A stretch of 41,471 nt of DNA from Blattamonas nauphoetae (GCA_033064195.1 JARBJD010000489.1:1-41471), one strand, 5' to 3'. Numbered from the stretch's first letter, positions 9,767 to 19,600 are shown. Notes: a model not told the origin generated them from the sequence alone. Numbers and translations are program-made.

Positions 9767-11620
9767 GTGGACAAGAGCTGTGTGATGGTGTAGAAAGAGT
9801 GCAAAATGATGCTTTTGAGACTCATCTTGAAGTTGACAGTGAGAGAAGATCTGCGAATGTCTGTCACTTCCACAGCCTTCATTACCTGATGGCGCGAGAA
9901 GTTACATGTTGGGAGCGTGAATATCTGTGGAACACTCCAAAGGGCCTACAATAGTGATGTGAATCACTTTGAATTTGCTGTGAACTGTCACATTCCATGA
10001 ACAACAGACGATCGATCATTCCGAATTTGATTGTGACATCAAACAACAAACAAGTCGTCTTCCTGTAGAAATATTGCCGTTCTCGTCAAAATTTACATCA
10101 TCCTTCATTTTTCTTTGATTTGGTGAATATAGACGAGACCAGACTCAGTGTGTACATCACCTTGATTTCCGTGAAGTCGAGATCAATCATTAACGCACTG
10201 AAGAAGATAATAGTTGCAGATAGAGAACAGAACACACCCAGACAGTGGAGACTTAGTGTTTGAAGCTGTTCTTCAAATTGGGGAGAATTTTCGTCTTTTG
10301 TTGGAAGGAGATGTGTGAGCCAAATGGAGATGGGAGACGAAGATGATGTGTTTGATTCGGTTGTCTCATCCTTCGCAAGTTCCTGCTCTCCCATCACTTC
10401 TTTCTTCAGAATCTCGTTTTTCCTCTCTTCCTCCTTCCGATCAATTCGAGCTCCAAAAAACGACTCCAACTGAGCCAGTGTTCGCTCGCTTTTGAAATGA
10501 TCTTCAGCTGGCTCTGCAATGAACGGGAAAGGAGACTGGAAGGGTGGTTGTATCGGCGCTGCTTGAACTGTGGACGAGGGAGACAGCGAATATTGGTTTT
10601 GTGTCTTTTGAGTCCGATTTCTGCTAAAAATGGAGGTTTTGGTCGGAGCTGGCGATGGAGTGCGGATTGGTGTGGATTGAGGGGTTGGGACTGGAGAGAG
10701 GCTCTCTGGTTGTGGTTCTGTGTCGATATGGATTGATTGAACGAGTGAGTTGTTTTATCTATAAGTGTGTCTGTGTGGATTTAGAGCGGATAATGAGCTG
10801 TTGGAGAGAGACGGGTTCGGCTGGGAATGGAAGAGAGGAATGAAGAGCGACACAACAGAGAAAAGGGAGGAGGGAGATGGAGTGAGTGGTGAGGACAGGA
10901 AATGAAGAGAAAATAGAACGAATAAAACAAACAATCCACTGTTGTGCGCAGTTGAGCTGAGTGTGTCGGAACAAGGCGCAATCTCTTCGAGATGGCTCAG
11001 AAGAGAGAGGAAGATCGCTTCGGTGTATTATCACGCGAAATTGGGAGAAGTAACGACAGGTTCGGTGCTTTCGGTGGGATCGTGTTGAGTCTTCTCTTCG
11101 TGGTGCCATATCCGATCTCGCTCTCCTTTTTCCTCTCCGCCCTTCTCTTTAGCTGCTTCTCTCTCTTCTTCAGCCACATTGTTCCTTCCAGTTGCGTCTG
11201 GTTCAACTAGATCAGTTTATTTGATATCAATTGTCCATAAGAAGGGTGTGATTGTCAATCCAGTTCTTTGAGCGAAAACGCATCTGTGAGATTCGCTGAG
11301 ATAGACAAAATACGTAGCGGTGTTGTTGAAGTGGGGAACGTGTCTTGTTTTGATTCTGGCCTTGGATAGAGTGGTAGTCGCTGAGTCGAAGGATCGGGAG
11401 GCTCAGAGTCATCCATCAACAAATCTAGAGATGATGAGGATGTCTTTGAGACAAAACTGGACAAACGGGAGGTAAGCATATTGATAACATCAACCGAAAG
11501 TGTACAGTCTCAAGATTAGCCTTCGACGCATCGATTAGATGGATGAACAGACTGTTCGACCTTGGGTGAAAAGAACAAAGATTGTGAGAATGAGTGAATG
11601 TGAAATTGTGAATGGAGCAC
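9677..11620. other. Cargo region of transposon A: host-like gene fragments
   Basis: Apart from the membrane-protein fragment at 10098-10469, this stretch holds only short frames, several in pyrimidine- or purine-rich low-complexity DNA, and no transposase, integrase or reverse transcriptase motif. Base composition is richer in G+C than the surrounding element genes, which fits captured chromosomal DNA. Confidence 0.45.
10098..10469 (-). pseudogene. Fragment of a host membrane protein captured by transposon A
   Basis: About 123 codons are open. They comprise a basic-acidic stretch (LESFFGARIDRKEEERKNEI), a serine/threonine-rich linker, a hydrophobic segment (LGVFCSLSATIIFFSALMI) likely to cross a membrane, and a lysine-rich tail. 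The frame stays open upstream of the first ATG (reading …KSERTLAQL), so the first exon(s) are missing or spliced. I do not recognise the family. Confidence 0.35.
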
Positions 11621-12068
11621 AAAGAAACATCAAACATTTCATTGTTATGTTGTGTGTTGAGTTATTTTGTGGAATCATGCCGGAATTTGAAAACCAATGG
11701 AGGATCGTGATCGCCCGCTCATCAGCAACGCTTTGTTCCTCGTAGAGTCTTTATGAACAGTTTTTGCAGAAAAAGGGATTGAAAACAGAGAGAATATTTG
11801 ATATCTGAAAAAAATGAAATAAAAAAGGAAAAAAAGTCGATGACAGGAATCGAACCCGGGTCCGCCGTCTCAAAGTCCAACGTACTTACCGCTAAACCAA
11901 ACATGTTCAAAATCGTGTTCTTCTTCAATCCCCTTGTCCTTGAGATTCTTCCCCTGTGGCCCGAGATTTTCCCCTGTGATTGAGACTTTCCCCTGTGACT
12001 GAGATTCTCCCCTGTGATTGAGATATTCCCCTGGGATCGAGTTTTTCCCCTGAAAATTGAGACACCCC
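11621..12068 (-). repeat. Right terminal inverted repeat of transposon A
   Basis: This is the reverse complement of 9214-9676 with few differences, plus one 19-bp unit fewer. It ends …AAATTGAGACACCCC followed by the target duplication GATCCTGA. The inward start codon is also present here and opens a second short hydrophobic frame into the cargo. Confidence 0.75.
11836..11906 (-). ncRNA. tRNA-Gln(TTG)-like sequence inside transposon A, right copy
   Basis: This is the inverted duplicate of the left tRNA-like segment, with the same A-box-like, anticodon-arm and B-box sequences. A T-run (A-run on the plus strand, before 11836) follows. The acceptor ends do not pair here either. Confidence 0.6.
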
Positions 12069-12076
12069 GATCCTGA

Positions 12077-13205
12077 TACATCTGCTTCAGATTCTCTTTT
12101 GCAATTTCTTTCATTTTGTATCCAGAACTCATGCAATACACATCATCAATGCGATAATCCATAATGCTTAGTGAAATGTACTGATCCACAAATTCTGGTT
12201 CTTTTGTGACAGTTCCAGCTGAAGTATAAACAATATCTTGAGTTACTGTTGGTTGCAGAAATGATTGGCCAATCTGAACGAAATTCTTAGTGCATGAGGT
12301 AACGAGATTGTTTAAGAAATATTGACGATGCTGAATACAATCCGCAATTGATGCTTTTATCTTAGGCGCTGCAGCGGTCCCAGTAACGATTAATGAAAGT
12401 GTGTTCTTCAGAGTGAGTTCAGGATTAACAGGACAACAAACGAATGCATCTTCATTGATGTGCACACTCAATTTCAGATCTCCGAAGAGACACCGAGGAT
12501 AGTCAGTCATCCCTGAGAATATCAGAAGATCTTCAAGATTGATTGACACACGAATTGGTACATCGATTGTGTCTTGAAACACTCCTGTTCAGACGTCGTT
12601 GTGAAGTCTGATAAAGGAATGTAGACACCAGCAACAGATTCGTCATGATTCCATGCATTCTGCCAAGGTGTGTGACAATGTTTTCGATTCTCCAATTGAC
12701 TCTTCGGTTTGATCAGATTGTAGATGTGCGATTCCATTGATTCGTCATTGGTTGTTGTGCTGATGATTCTCTGATTGTTGTGAAGAACAGGAAGGTCACG
12801 AAAGATTGATGCCGAATGCTTGAGTCCAACAAAGATGAATATCCTTTCATTCATGTACGAGCCAATTTTACCTGCAGTTTGTTTCCAGTTGTTGACTTTC
12901 AATGTAGCTGTCATCGTGAACGTAATGAATGAATCATCAATTTGACAGATGTCCTGATTACCAGTGAGTGGAATGATTATTTCCTGTCCTTTGTAGAATC
13001 TTGAATTCTCAGATGGTTTCAATTCCTGAATAGAAGGACTGTGTGCTCCATCATTCAGAAGGTAATTGATGTGATGCTCAGACATGAGTTGCTGTTGTAT
13101 TTGACCAATGTCATCTCGGGTGTATTTGATTGATCCCGTGCTGTTTCCAGTCAAAGATGTCGCTCCAGTTCTTTTGTTTGTCAGATGTGTAATATGCGAG
13201 TTCAT
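12077..13205 (-). pseudogene. Capsid-like protein 2, N-terminal and middle segments (fossil, broken)
   Basis: Open segments here show the same order of features as capsid-like protein 1. There is a polar N-terminus, an EIIIPL…IDDSFITFTMTATL strand-rich block, an RKHCHTPWQNAWNHDESVAG block and a CLFGDLKLSVHINEDAFVCCP block. The gene is broken, and transposon A separates it from the C-terminal segment. Its start has the T-rich block ATTTTTTATTTTT followed by TAAAATG. It was probably a second jelly-roll capsid subunit. Confidence 0.6.
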
Positions 13206-13246
13206 TTTATCAAAAATAAAAAATCAAATTAATGTTTTCTGTACAG

Positions 13247-13546
13247 TTACTTTTTCTTTTTTGGTTTCTTCGCTTTTGGTTTCAGCTTTTCTTCCAGTTT
13301 CACAATTTCTCCTCTGAGCTTGTTCGCAACTGCTGTATTTCCTTCATTGATTGCTTGTTCGTATTGTGCCATCTTTTCTGCATGGATTTGCTTGTCCGAT
13401 TTCACGTCTGGAATCATCTCAACACCTGTCTGTGCTACCTTCGAAATCAGTGGTCCAACGAAGGGAATGAGATTCAGAAATGGAGCTCCAACTCTGAGTA
13501 TGTTTTTACCGACTGCTGCTAATTTTGATAACCAACCTGGTGCCAT
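13247..13546 (-). CDS. Small virion-type protein, MAPG family member 1 (99 aa)
   Basis: The protein starts MAPGWLSKLAAVGKNILRVG. It has a central hydrophobic or amphipathic stretch (FLNLIPFVGPLISKV), a charged helical part likely to form a coiled coil, and a strongly basic tail ending KKPKKKK. It lies between capsid-like 2 and its neighbour of the same type (13583-13864), which also starts MAPG. Amphipathic N-termini with basic tails recall minor capsid cement or membrane-disrupting proteins of adenovirus-like viruses, but that is an analogy only. The start is well supported by TTTTTATTTTTACATAAATG. Confidence 0.6.
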   Translation of the reverse strand: MAPGWLSKLAAVGKNILRVGAPFLNLIPFVGPLISKVAQTGVEMIPDVKSDKQIHAEKMAQYEQAINEGNTAVANKLRGEIVKLEEKLKPKAKKPKKKK

Positions 13547-13566
13547 TTATGTAAAAATAAAAATAT
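13544..13566 (-). promoter_or_regulatory. Late-type T-rich/TAAATG start motif
   Basis: The minus strand reads TTTTTATTTTTACATAA directly before ATG. It is nearly identical to the motif before the gene starting at 13864. Confidence 0.5.
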
Positions 13567-13582
13567 TTGATGACAACATTTT

Positions 13583-13864
13583 TTATTGTCTGAATTGTAT
13601 CATTGGATTTTGTGACATGTTTCCACCACCTCCAAGATATTGATTTACTGCTTGGTTTTCTCCATTCGATCTTCGAGATTGTTGGTATTCCCCCATCATT
13701 CCGCCTAAGCCACTAAGTATTCCTCCTGCTGTTTGTCCAAATTTGTTGTTTGTCTGTGAAAGTAATCCACCACCGACTTGAAGCAGTGTTGGAGCAAGAG
13801 GTTTGATGAATTGAAAGAATTGCTTGCCGATATTTTTGAGTTTGTTGAAACTTCCTGGTGCCAT
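13583..13864 (-). CDS. Small virion-type protein, MAPG family member 2 (93 aa)
   Basis: It begins MAPGSFNKLKNIGKQFFQF. This is followed by a hydrophobic stretch (KPLAPTLLQVGGGLL), a glycine-rich middle (GGILSGLGGMMG) and a glutamine/asparagine-rich tail. It shares the MAPG start, length class and promoter with the preceding gene and probably arose by duplication. The glycine-rich amphipathic character would suit a membrane-active or capsid-interior peptide. The function is inferred from position among capsid genes only. Confidence 0.6.
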   Translation of the reverse strand: MAPGSFNKLKNIGKQFFQFIKPLAPTLLQVGGGLLSQTNNKFGQTAGGILSGLGGMMGEYQQSRRSNGENQAVNQYLGGGGNMSQNPMIQFRQ

Positions 13865-13884
13865 TTATGTAAAAATAAAAAATA
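13862..13884 (-). promoter_or_regulatory. Late-type T-rich/TAAATG start motif
   Basis: The minus strand reads ATTTTTTATTTTTACATAA directly before ATG. This is the best example of the motif in the element. Confidence 0.5.
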
Positions 13885-13900
13885 CAATTCATTATTATTT

Positions 13901-14488
13901 TTATCTCGGAATTGCTTTCGTCAATGAAATTCCATAATTGAGGATTGTGTTGTAAGCTTCATTGAAGGCAATGCTCATATCTTTTCCACCAACAAGGATC
14001 TTGAAAATTGTTCGAAAGATTGGCAGTTTATTCATACATAGACACTTGTCAGACAAATCATCCAATTCAATCACTACATCGTTGATTCCAGTGAGTGTAG
14101 CGATGAGAGCACATAAATCACTTTGGTTTGTGATCAATTTCTTTGATGGTTCAATGAGGTTATTCAGGAGTTTCTTTTCACAAGCAAAAGCGTTCTTGTA
14201 AACGAGTAAAAGTTGGTCTTTAAATGCTGCTAAATTCGAAGTGTATTCTCGAAGTGGTATTGAACGTGTTTGAATTGGTGCTGATGGATAGATCTCAAGT
14301 GGTGGTGGATCATAAAGACCTGGTTCATTGTTCATTTCAACATTCGCGCTTTGTTCAGTACGATCTTCGAGTTTTGATCTTCCCGAAGTTGATCCTTTAT
14401 TGTCGATGATGACATTGTTGGTGATTGATGTTGGAACTGATGAAGAACTTGTGTGTTTTGTAAATTGACAACTGAGAATTGGCTGCAT
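13901..14488 (-). CDS. Element protein with proline-rich YPSAP segment (195 aa)
   Basis: The family is not recognised. Residues 1-60 are polar and serine/threonine-rich. Residues about 72-85 read GLYDPPPLEIYPSAP, and the remainder is predicted mostly helical with several cysteines. The P-S-A-P core and the nearby PPP..Y are like the late-domain motifs that some viruses use to bind ESCRT factors. Short motifs occur by chance, so this is only suggestive. It is co-oriented with capsid and virion-type genes. The start is supported by TTTTTATTTTAAATG. Confidence 0.55.
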   Translation of the reverse strand: MQPILSCQFTKHTSSSSVPTSITNNVIIDNKGSTSGRSKLEDRTEQSANVEMNNEPGLYDPPPLEIYPSAPIQTRSIPLREYTSNLAAFKDQLLLVYKNAFACEKKLLNNLIEPSKKLITNQSDLCALIATLTGINDVVIELDDLSDKCLCMNKLPIFRTIFKILVGGKDMSIAFNEAYNTILNYGISLTKAIPR

Positions 14489-14523
14489 TTAAAATAAAAA
14501 AGTCATATATTCATTTTGTTTTG

Positions 14524-15002
14524 ATCAACTACTGAGATACATGACGTCAGTTTGACCTAGTGTTGCGTTTAAATTCTGTTTAAATGAAGCATATTTTGTT
14601 TGTTTTCGTCCTTGTTTTGTTGGATTTGCAGCTGTCCAAGCATTTCGATACAAGTTTTCACGTCTCTTAGCTATTTTACCACCATTCCAATATCGTTCAA
14701 TGCCATTTTGTCAGTCACAATCACATCGTCACTATAGCCATCTCCATCTCTGTCTTCAACAAGTACATTCCAACCACCATATCGTTTTGGATTGGAATCA
14801 ATCATGTGTTGTGCACTTGGAGCAGATCGAAATGCATCTTCATATCTGAGATCATAATCATGTTCTGCAAGGATTGCACTTGCTGCATGTCTGGCTAGTT
14901 TGTCTTTGGTGTTTTGTTTGAATGGATTGACACCTTTCTTCCTTTTGACTGTGTCGGGTTTCTTTGTTGAATCTGTCGAAGAATATTTTGATCGTTCATT
15001 TA
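14524..15002 (-). pseudogene. Broken element gene with DGDG-rich segment (fossil)
   Basis: Minus-strand open segments read as protein: a lysine-rich N-terminal part, an EHDYDLRYEDAFRSAPSAQ part, and a GGWNVLVEDRDGDGYSDD part with a D-x-D-G-D-G loop. A basic, asparagine-rich C-terminal part follows. The locus looks broken, with about two breaks. I recall acidic DGDG-type short proteins of unknown function in Polinton-like viruses, but I cannot name this one securely. The upstream region has TAAATG at the likely start and diverges from the ATPase gene. Confidence 0.4.
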
Positions 15003-15011
15003 ATAAGAAAT

Positions 15012-15035
15012 AAAATATTTAATTTTATATAAATG
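15012..15035 (+). promoter_or_regulatory. AT-rich/TAAATG start motif of ATPase gene
   Basis: The sequence AATATTTAATTTTATATAA runs directly into ATG, giving TAAATG at the start codon. The intergenic space of about 30 bases is shared with the divergent gene at 14524-15002. Confidence 0.45.
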
Positions 15036-15920
15036 TTTCATCAAAAACAAATTACATCAAGAAGAAAACAAGGAAACAACTTAACACAAAGAATATCGTA
15101 CAATTCATTCGATAATTTATCAATCTCAGAGTATGTCAATCAGAGGCTGCAACAGGTGAAGACTTCTAACGTCGGAAAAGAACTTCCAAGTGCTATTCAT
15201 CCTGAATTATTGTTCAATCGCAACAGTGTGAATGTACTCATTGGAAATAGAGGAAGTGGAAAGACCTATAATGTCCTCAGAGAACTGTTGAAAGTGCAGG
15301 AAGTGCCTCTCCAAGATGAGAGATTTCATTTGTTTGTGTACGTCACTGACAAGCACAATGATGGTACTTTTGAGCGATCCAAATCACTTATAAAGATTCC
15401 AATTGTGAAGGTCAAGTATAATGAGATATTCGCATTTCTGGAGAATCTATCAACAGCAAAGGCAGCATACGAAGAAATCATTGATAATAACTGGGAAGAA
15501 ACAGTGACTGATCAGTCCAGAAAATCAATACTGAAAACACTCCATCTTGATTCATTTCGAGAACGTAATCTTCAAACAATGATCCTCCTCGATGACTGCA
15601 GAAGAATCCTCAGTGAGCGAAGAACAAAAGCAAATCCTTCAATTCTGATGGACTTATTACTGGAGAATCGTCAACCAAAGTTCACATTCTTTCTCACCAT
15701 TCATGAACTGTTCTCATTGTCTCCAGATATGAAATCAAACATCGATTCAATATGGATCTTTGGTGGATTCAATAATGAACGAATCAGGAGAGTTTTCAAT
15801 CAACTGAATGCACCGATGGAATGCAAAGAATTCTGGAGTACATACAAACAATTGACAAAGCAACAAGCAGCAATCTTTCGATATGGTCAGAGCGTTAGTA
15901 TTGATTACCTTGTTGTTTAA
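15033..15920 (+). CDS. FtsK/HerA-like genome-packaging ATPase (A32 type), 295 aa
   Basis: This is a P-loop ATPase expected to drive DNA into capsids, as in Polintons and the poxvirus A32 family. Walker A is GNRGSGKT at residues 71-78. Walker B is MILLDDC at about 183-189, followed by a run to FFLTIHEL that suits the sensor strand of the family. The protein is whole and of normal length for Polinton packaging ATPases (about 220-300 residues). The first 60 residues are basic and glutamine-rich. It is the first gene of the plus-strand block and diverges from the virion-type genes. Confidence 0.85.
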   Translation: MFHQKQITSRRKQGNNLTQRISYNSFDNLSISEYVNQRLQQVKTSNVGKELPSAIHPELLFNRNSVNVLIGNRGSGKTYNVLRELLKVQEVPLQDERFHLFVYVTDKHNDGTFERSKSLIKIPIVKVKYNEIFAFLENLSTAKAAYEEIIDNNWEETVTDQSRKSILKTLHLDSFRERNLQTMILLDDCRRILSERRTKANPSILMDLLLENRQPKFTFFLTIHELFSLSPDMKSNIDSIWIFGGFNNERIRRVFNQLNAPMECKEFWSTYKQLTKQQAAIFRYGQSVSIDYLVV

Positions 15921-16032
15921 AATCAATCTGATTTGTTCAAAATTGTTTAGATATTTTTGCAATGATTCTAAATGATTTAAACACAATAACGTTATTTTTA
16001 AAATGATTTTGTAACTTTTTAATTCATTATAA

Positions 16033-16365
16033 ATGAGTCTAACAGTTTTTGAGCCATTTGAACCAGAACAGAGAAATTTAGATTCAGTTGAAAGTTTTCA
16101 GATGTATTTAAACAAGAATGGAGAGATTCTGAAACGATATACAACAAATAAGCTGAACAAAATGATCAAGATTGACGGATACAGAATAACCAAGACCAAA
16201 GGTGTAATTGCACTTCGAAAAGATTACTATGGTGGTTCTTCAACAATGAATTATACAGATTCACCACAAAAATATGATGAACTTGTATCAAGAATAGCTG
16301 TGCTTGAAGACATTGTGAAACGTCTCGCCAATGCTATTGACACTAAGAATCAACGTTGGGGTTAA
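16033..16365 (+). CDS. Small element protein of unknown function (110 aa)
   Basis: The N-terminus is acidic. A basic middle (KRYTTNKLNKMIKIDGYRITKTKG) follows, and a likely helical heptad region ends the protein (KYDELVSRIAVLEDIVKRL), suggesting oligomerisation. Its last 23 bases overlap the end of the convergent gene at 16343-16618. The start is supported by TTATAAATG. A DNA-binding or terminal-protein role is conceivable for a small basic protein beside the protein-primed polymerase, but nothing shows it. Confidence 0.55.
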   Translation: MSLTVFEPFEPEQRNLDSVESFQMYLNKNGEILKRYTTNKLNKMIKIDGYRITKTKGVIALRKDYYGGSSTMNYTDSPQKYDELVSRIAVLEDIVKRLANAIDTKNQRWG

Positions 16366-16618
16366 TTTTCAAAGCTTCCTGAACATTGATGGAATCAGAT
16401 AAATGTCCCAAACACTTTAATAATAAGTCCTCATCTTTGATTATTTTTGTTGAAACCAGTTGTATTAATTGTTTTTGTGCTTCGCTCAATTGTGCATCAA
16501 ATTCTTGCTTTTTCTGTTGATTTCGATAGTACCATTCTCTTTTACTCATGCGAATTGCATTCTTTGCATCACTTTCTGATTGATAAAACTTTGGTCGTCC
16601 TTTCATTTTCGTTGACAT
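16343..16618 (-). CDS. Small basic protein with AT-hook-like start (91 aa)
   Basis: The N-terminus reads MSTKMKGRPKFYQ. K-G-R-P-K resembles an AT-hook core, and a basic stretch SKREWYYRNQQKKQEF follows. The rest is helical and leucine-rich, so the layout is like a basic-region plus helix DNA-binding protein. It is transcribed away from the polymerase gene with a 67-base shared upstream region, and its leader matches the replication-gene type (TTTTTTATTTCCATAGAAAAG then ATG). Co-regulation with the polymerase suggests a regulator or replication accessory factor; this is inference. Confidence 0.55.
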   Translation of the reverse strand: MSTKMKGRPKFYQSESDAKNAIRMSKREWYYRNQQKKQEFDAQLSEAQKQLIQLVSTKIIKDEDLLLKCLGHLSDSINVQEALKINPNVDS

Positions 16619-16685
16619 CTTTTCTATGGAAATAAAAAATCAAATTTAAATATTAGAATTCATTTTTTTATCCTGTAAGAAAGAT
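16619..16685. promoter_or_regulatory. Divergent early-type promoter region
   Basis: This 67-base, very AT-rich spacer lies between the small basic protein (minus) and the DNA polymerase (plus). Minus leader: TTTTTTATTTCCATAGAAAA. Plus leader: TTTTTTTATCCTGTAAGAAA. Both resemble the primase-helicase leader TTTTATCTCCTTAGAAAG, and neither has the TAAATG start of the structural genes. Confidence 0.5.
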
Positions 16686-19600
16686 ATGGAGAACATCTCA
16701 ATAAAGATCATCAATGAATTTGCTCAAAAGCTTGGAGTTGACTGGGATGCTTTACCTTTGAAACGATTGATTGAAACAGCAACTGATGCTCTTCGACAGA
16801 ATGGCTTTTCAGGTGATGTAAATAACACGAATGAGATTGAACAATTCATCAGAACATTTCCTGTTCGGAATCCTTTGATGGCACCAGTGATTCAAGAATT
16901 AATGCAAAGACAGAATAACCAACCCATTGATGCACAACAAATTGATGCGAATGCTCAGCAGAAAAGAAATACTTTAGAAAATCAGATGAGATTGAACCAA
17001 GAGATCAGACAACGACGAATTGTACAACCAAATCAACAAATCATTGAGCACGATCAGGAGCAGAGAAGACAGCAAAGAAGACACCAGCAGAATCTCAATC
17101 AGGAAATCCGAGAATATGAACAACGAACGAGATACCAACAAATGTTAGCACAATTTGAGGAAAGGAAACGAAGATTTCTGAATTTGTATCAAGTCCCAAT
17201 AGAAGAAAATATTGTACTTCCACAGCTGCCACAAACACAATTGAAGGCTCTGATGTTGAGAGATGTCGATAATGTTCGAGCATTTGCTGCTGCATTGGAG
17301 AATGTGAGGGCCAATTTGGCTCCAGCAGGATACATTGCAGATCAACAATATCGAGACGCCAATGGACCAGTTCAAGTGTATTTTCGCAATAATATCCAAT
17401 CATTTGCAGACATTGAAGCAAGACTCAGAGAAGTATTCACAGCAGAGAATTTCCCATTCAAGATCTCTTTTGACTTTGCTATTCTGAATTCTGTAACAGA
17501 TCAAAATGGAAATACCTCGTATGAAGAGAATACACCATTCTATCAGAACTCAATGAAAACATCTCCGATTACCGTCCAAAATCCTCAAGACATTGATGCA
17601 GTCATAAATGCAATGAAATCAAGAATCAGAGACAGTTTTGAAGTCACAGTGATTGATACCAAAAGAGTGCCTTGTGCCATTTATGGAGCTGCTTTTTATG
17701 TGTACCGATTAAGAAATGGTGGTGCTTGTGTTCCAGGATTGAAAGAACATATTGCTCTTCAGACAGTGTTTTATGTTGATTGTAAATATAAGATTTGTAT
17801 TTTCACAGCTTTGACTTATCTCACTCATGGAAAAGAAGCTGATGGCAAGAATATCTGTCGTGATTCACGCATCAAGATCGCAAAGCAGCATTTCACATCA
17901 TTCTATCATTACTCAGACCTCACTAGTCCAGCATTAGTAAAAATTCTCAAAGAATATCCTGGATTCAATATCTCAACAGAAATAGACAGATTTGTTGAAC
18001 ACTTCAATGTCAATGTACATATTTATGAAGCAATTGAAAAAGACAATGGAGGTTCTTGGATTTATGCTCTTTCACAGTCATTTCTCTCACCATTGGAGAA
18101 CGCCAGAGACCTGAATTTATTGAGGATCATTCTCGAGTCGGATGCACATTTGATGTTTGTTTCTGATCCACAAAAGTTGACGAAATTGATGATTTGTCCA
18201 CACTGCAAAGACTATTGTCGACCATATAATTCAAGAGGCGCAGGCACCAGAGACTTCGACAATCATGTGAAGAAATGTCTGGAACAGGGTATCAAAAATG
18301 AAGAAAGATCAGTGGATTTAGATAATGCTTCAGCACCAATATTATCTGCAGTTCTTGACAATCCAACAATGTCTTATCTATTGTCTCGAGGAAGGATGAA
18401 TGAATACAAGTATACAGATCAATTCTTGACATTCGATATTGAAACTATCATTGGCGAATGCTCAATGGATCTTCCTCCATCGGACAATCCGCAAGAGAAG
18501 AGTACAGTTCTAAATAAACATCATTTGTATTCATTAGCGTTTTCTTCTTCACTTCCATATTCAGAAAAACAAACAGTGAAAGATGTAAATAGACTTGAAT
18601 GTTCGTATGACAATAGTGGTAGAAAATCAGTGTATCTTGACAAGAGTTTCGAATCAATGAAAGACAATGAAGATGAATGGATCAGAATGTGTCTCAAAGC
18701 TGGATTAATCGATGCTGATTTGACAAAAGAGAAAATCCAAAAGCAAGCACACAATATAAGCTTTATACATTTCATCATAAATGATATGTTCGTCGAAGCA
18801 CTGAGAATCCAAGAATATCAACAGTATTCAGATCCAGACATTCCATCGAATAAGTATGTCACAGTAATGGGTTGGAATAGTGCTAACTTCGATCTTCCAG
18901 TCATCATGAATGCACTTCACTTCACACAATGGAGCATCTATGAACCTCCACTTGGATCTGCAAAGTGTCCTAAACAGCTCGTGGTTCGTCATAAGAAACT
19001 CCAGGTGTCATTGAGATTCCTTGATGCAATGAATTTTGTATCTCCACAATCATTGAAATCATTTGTGCAGGACTTTGGTGATGGAACTGATTCCAAAGGC
19101 ATCTTTCCGTACGAAGCAATCAATATCACAAATGTTGAAGAAGAATTGAATAAATCAGAACCGTTTCCAGAAGAAGTGTTCTATTCGCATGTGAAAAATG
19201 AATCGTTGTTGAAAGATCTTTCGTATTCTGACTATGTTGAAGATGCCAAGAGATTCAGTACAAGAAGAGAATACCTGAAAAACTATAACATCAACGACAC
19301 ACTTATTATGATTGATCCAATACAGAAATTGATTCAATGGTTTGCATCAGGGAAAGTCGATATGTTGCAGTTTGTTTCATGTCCGGCAGCAGCAGTGAAT
19401 TTGAGAAATATGTCAACGTACTTTCCGTCACTCTATTCTGATTATCCTCCATATGCAGACTTCGATATCGATGCCACTTATGTAGTGAAAACTAATGAGA
19501 AAGCTTTTGATTTGACCCAAGCGAAATGGAAATATATGGTGAAGAATTATGAATACCAAGATGAGAGAGCAGATCGAGATACTGCTCAAAATGTAAATGA

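Larger units (their letters stand above)
9214..12068. mobile_element. Nested non-autonomous DNA transposon A with tRNA-like inverted ends and host cargo
   Basis: Flanking 8-bp direct repeats GATCCTGA (9206-9213 and 12069-12076) are a target-site duplication. The ends begin GGGTGTCTCAATTT on both sides in inverted orientation (the right copy has one more G). The inverted arms run about 460 bp on the left (9214-9676) and about 445 bp on the right (11621-12068). Each arm has a run of imperfect ~19-bp repeats with the core CAGGGGAAAATCTCAATCA; the left arm has one unit more than the right. It then holds a tRNA-Gln-like segment and an inward-facing ATG. The middle (about 9677-11620) holds host-like fragments and no transposase. 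Long inverted ends with an 8-bp duplication could fit a foldback or MULE-like element; I cannot assign the superfamily. Confidence 0.8.
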
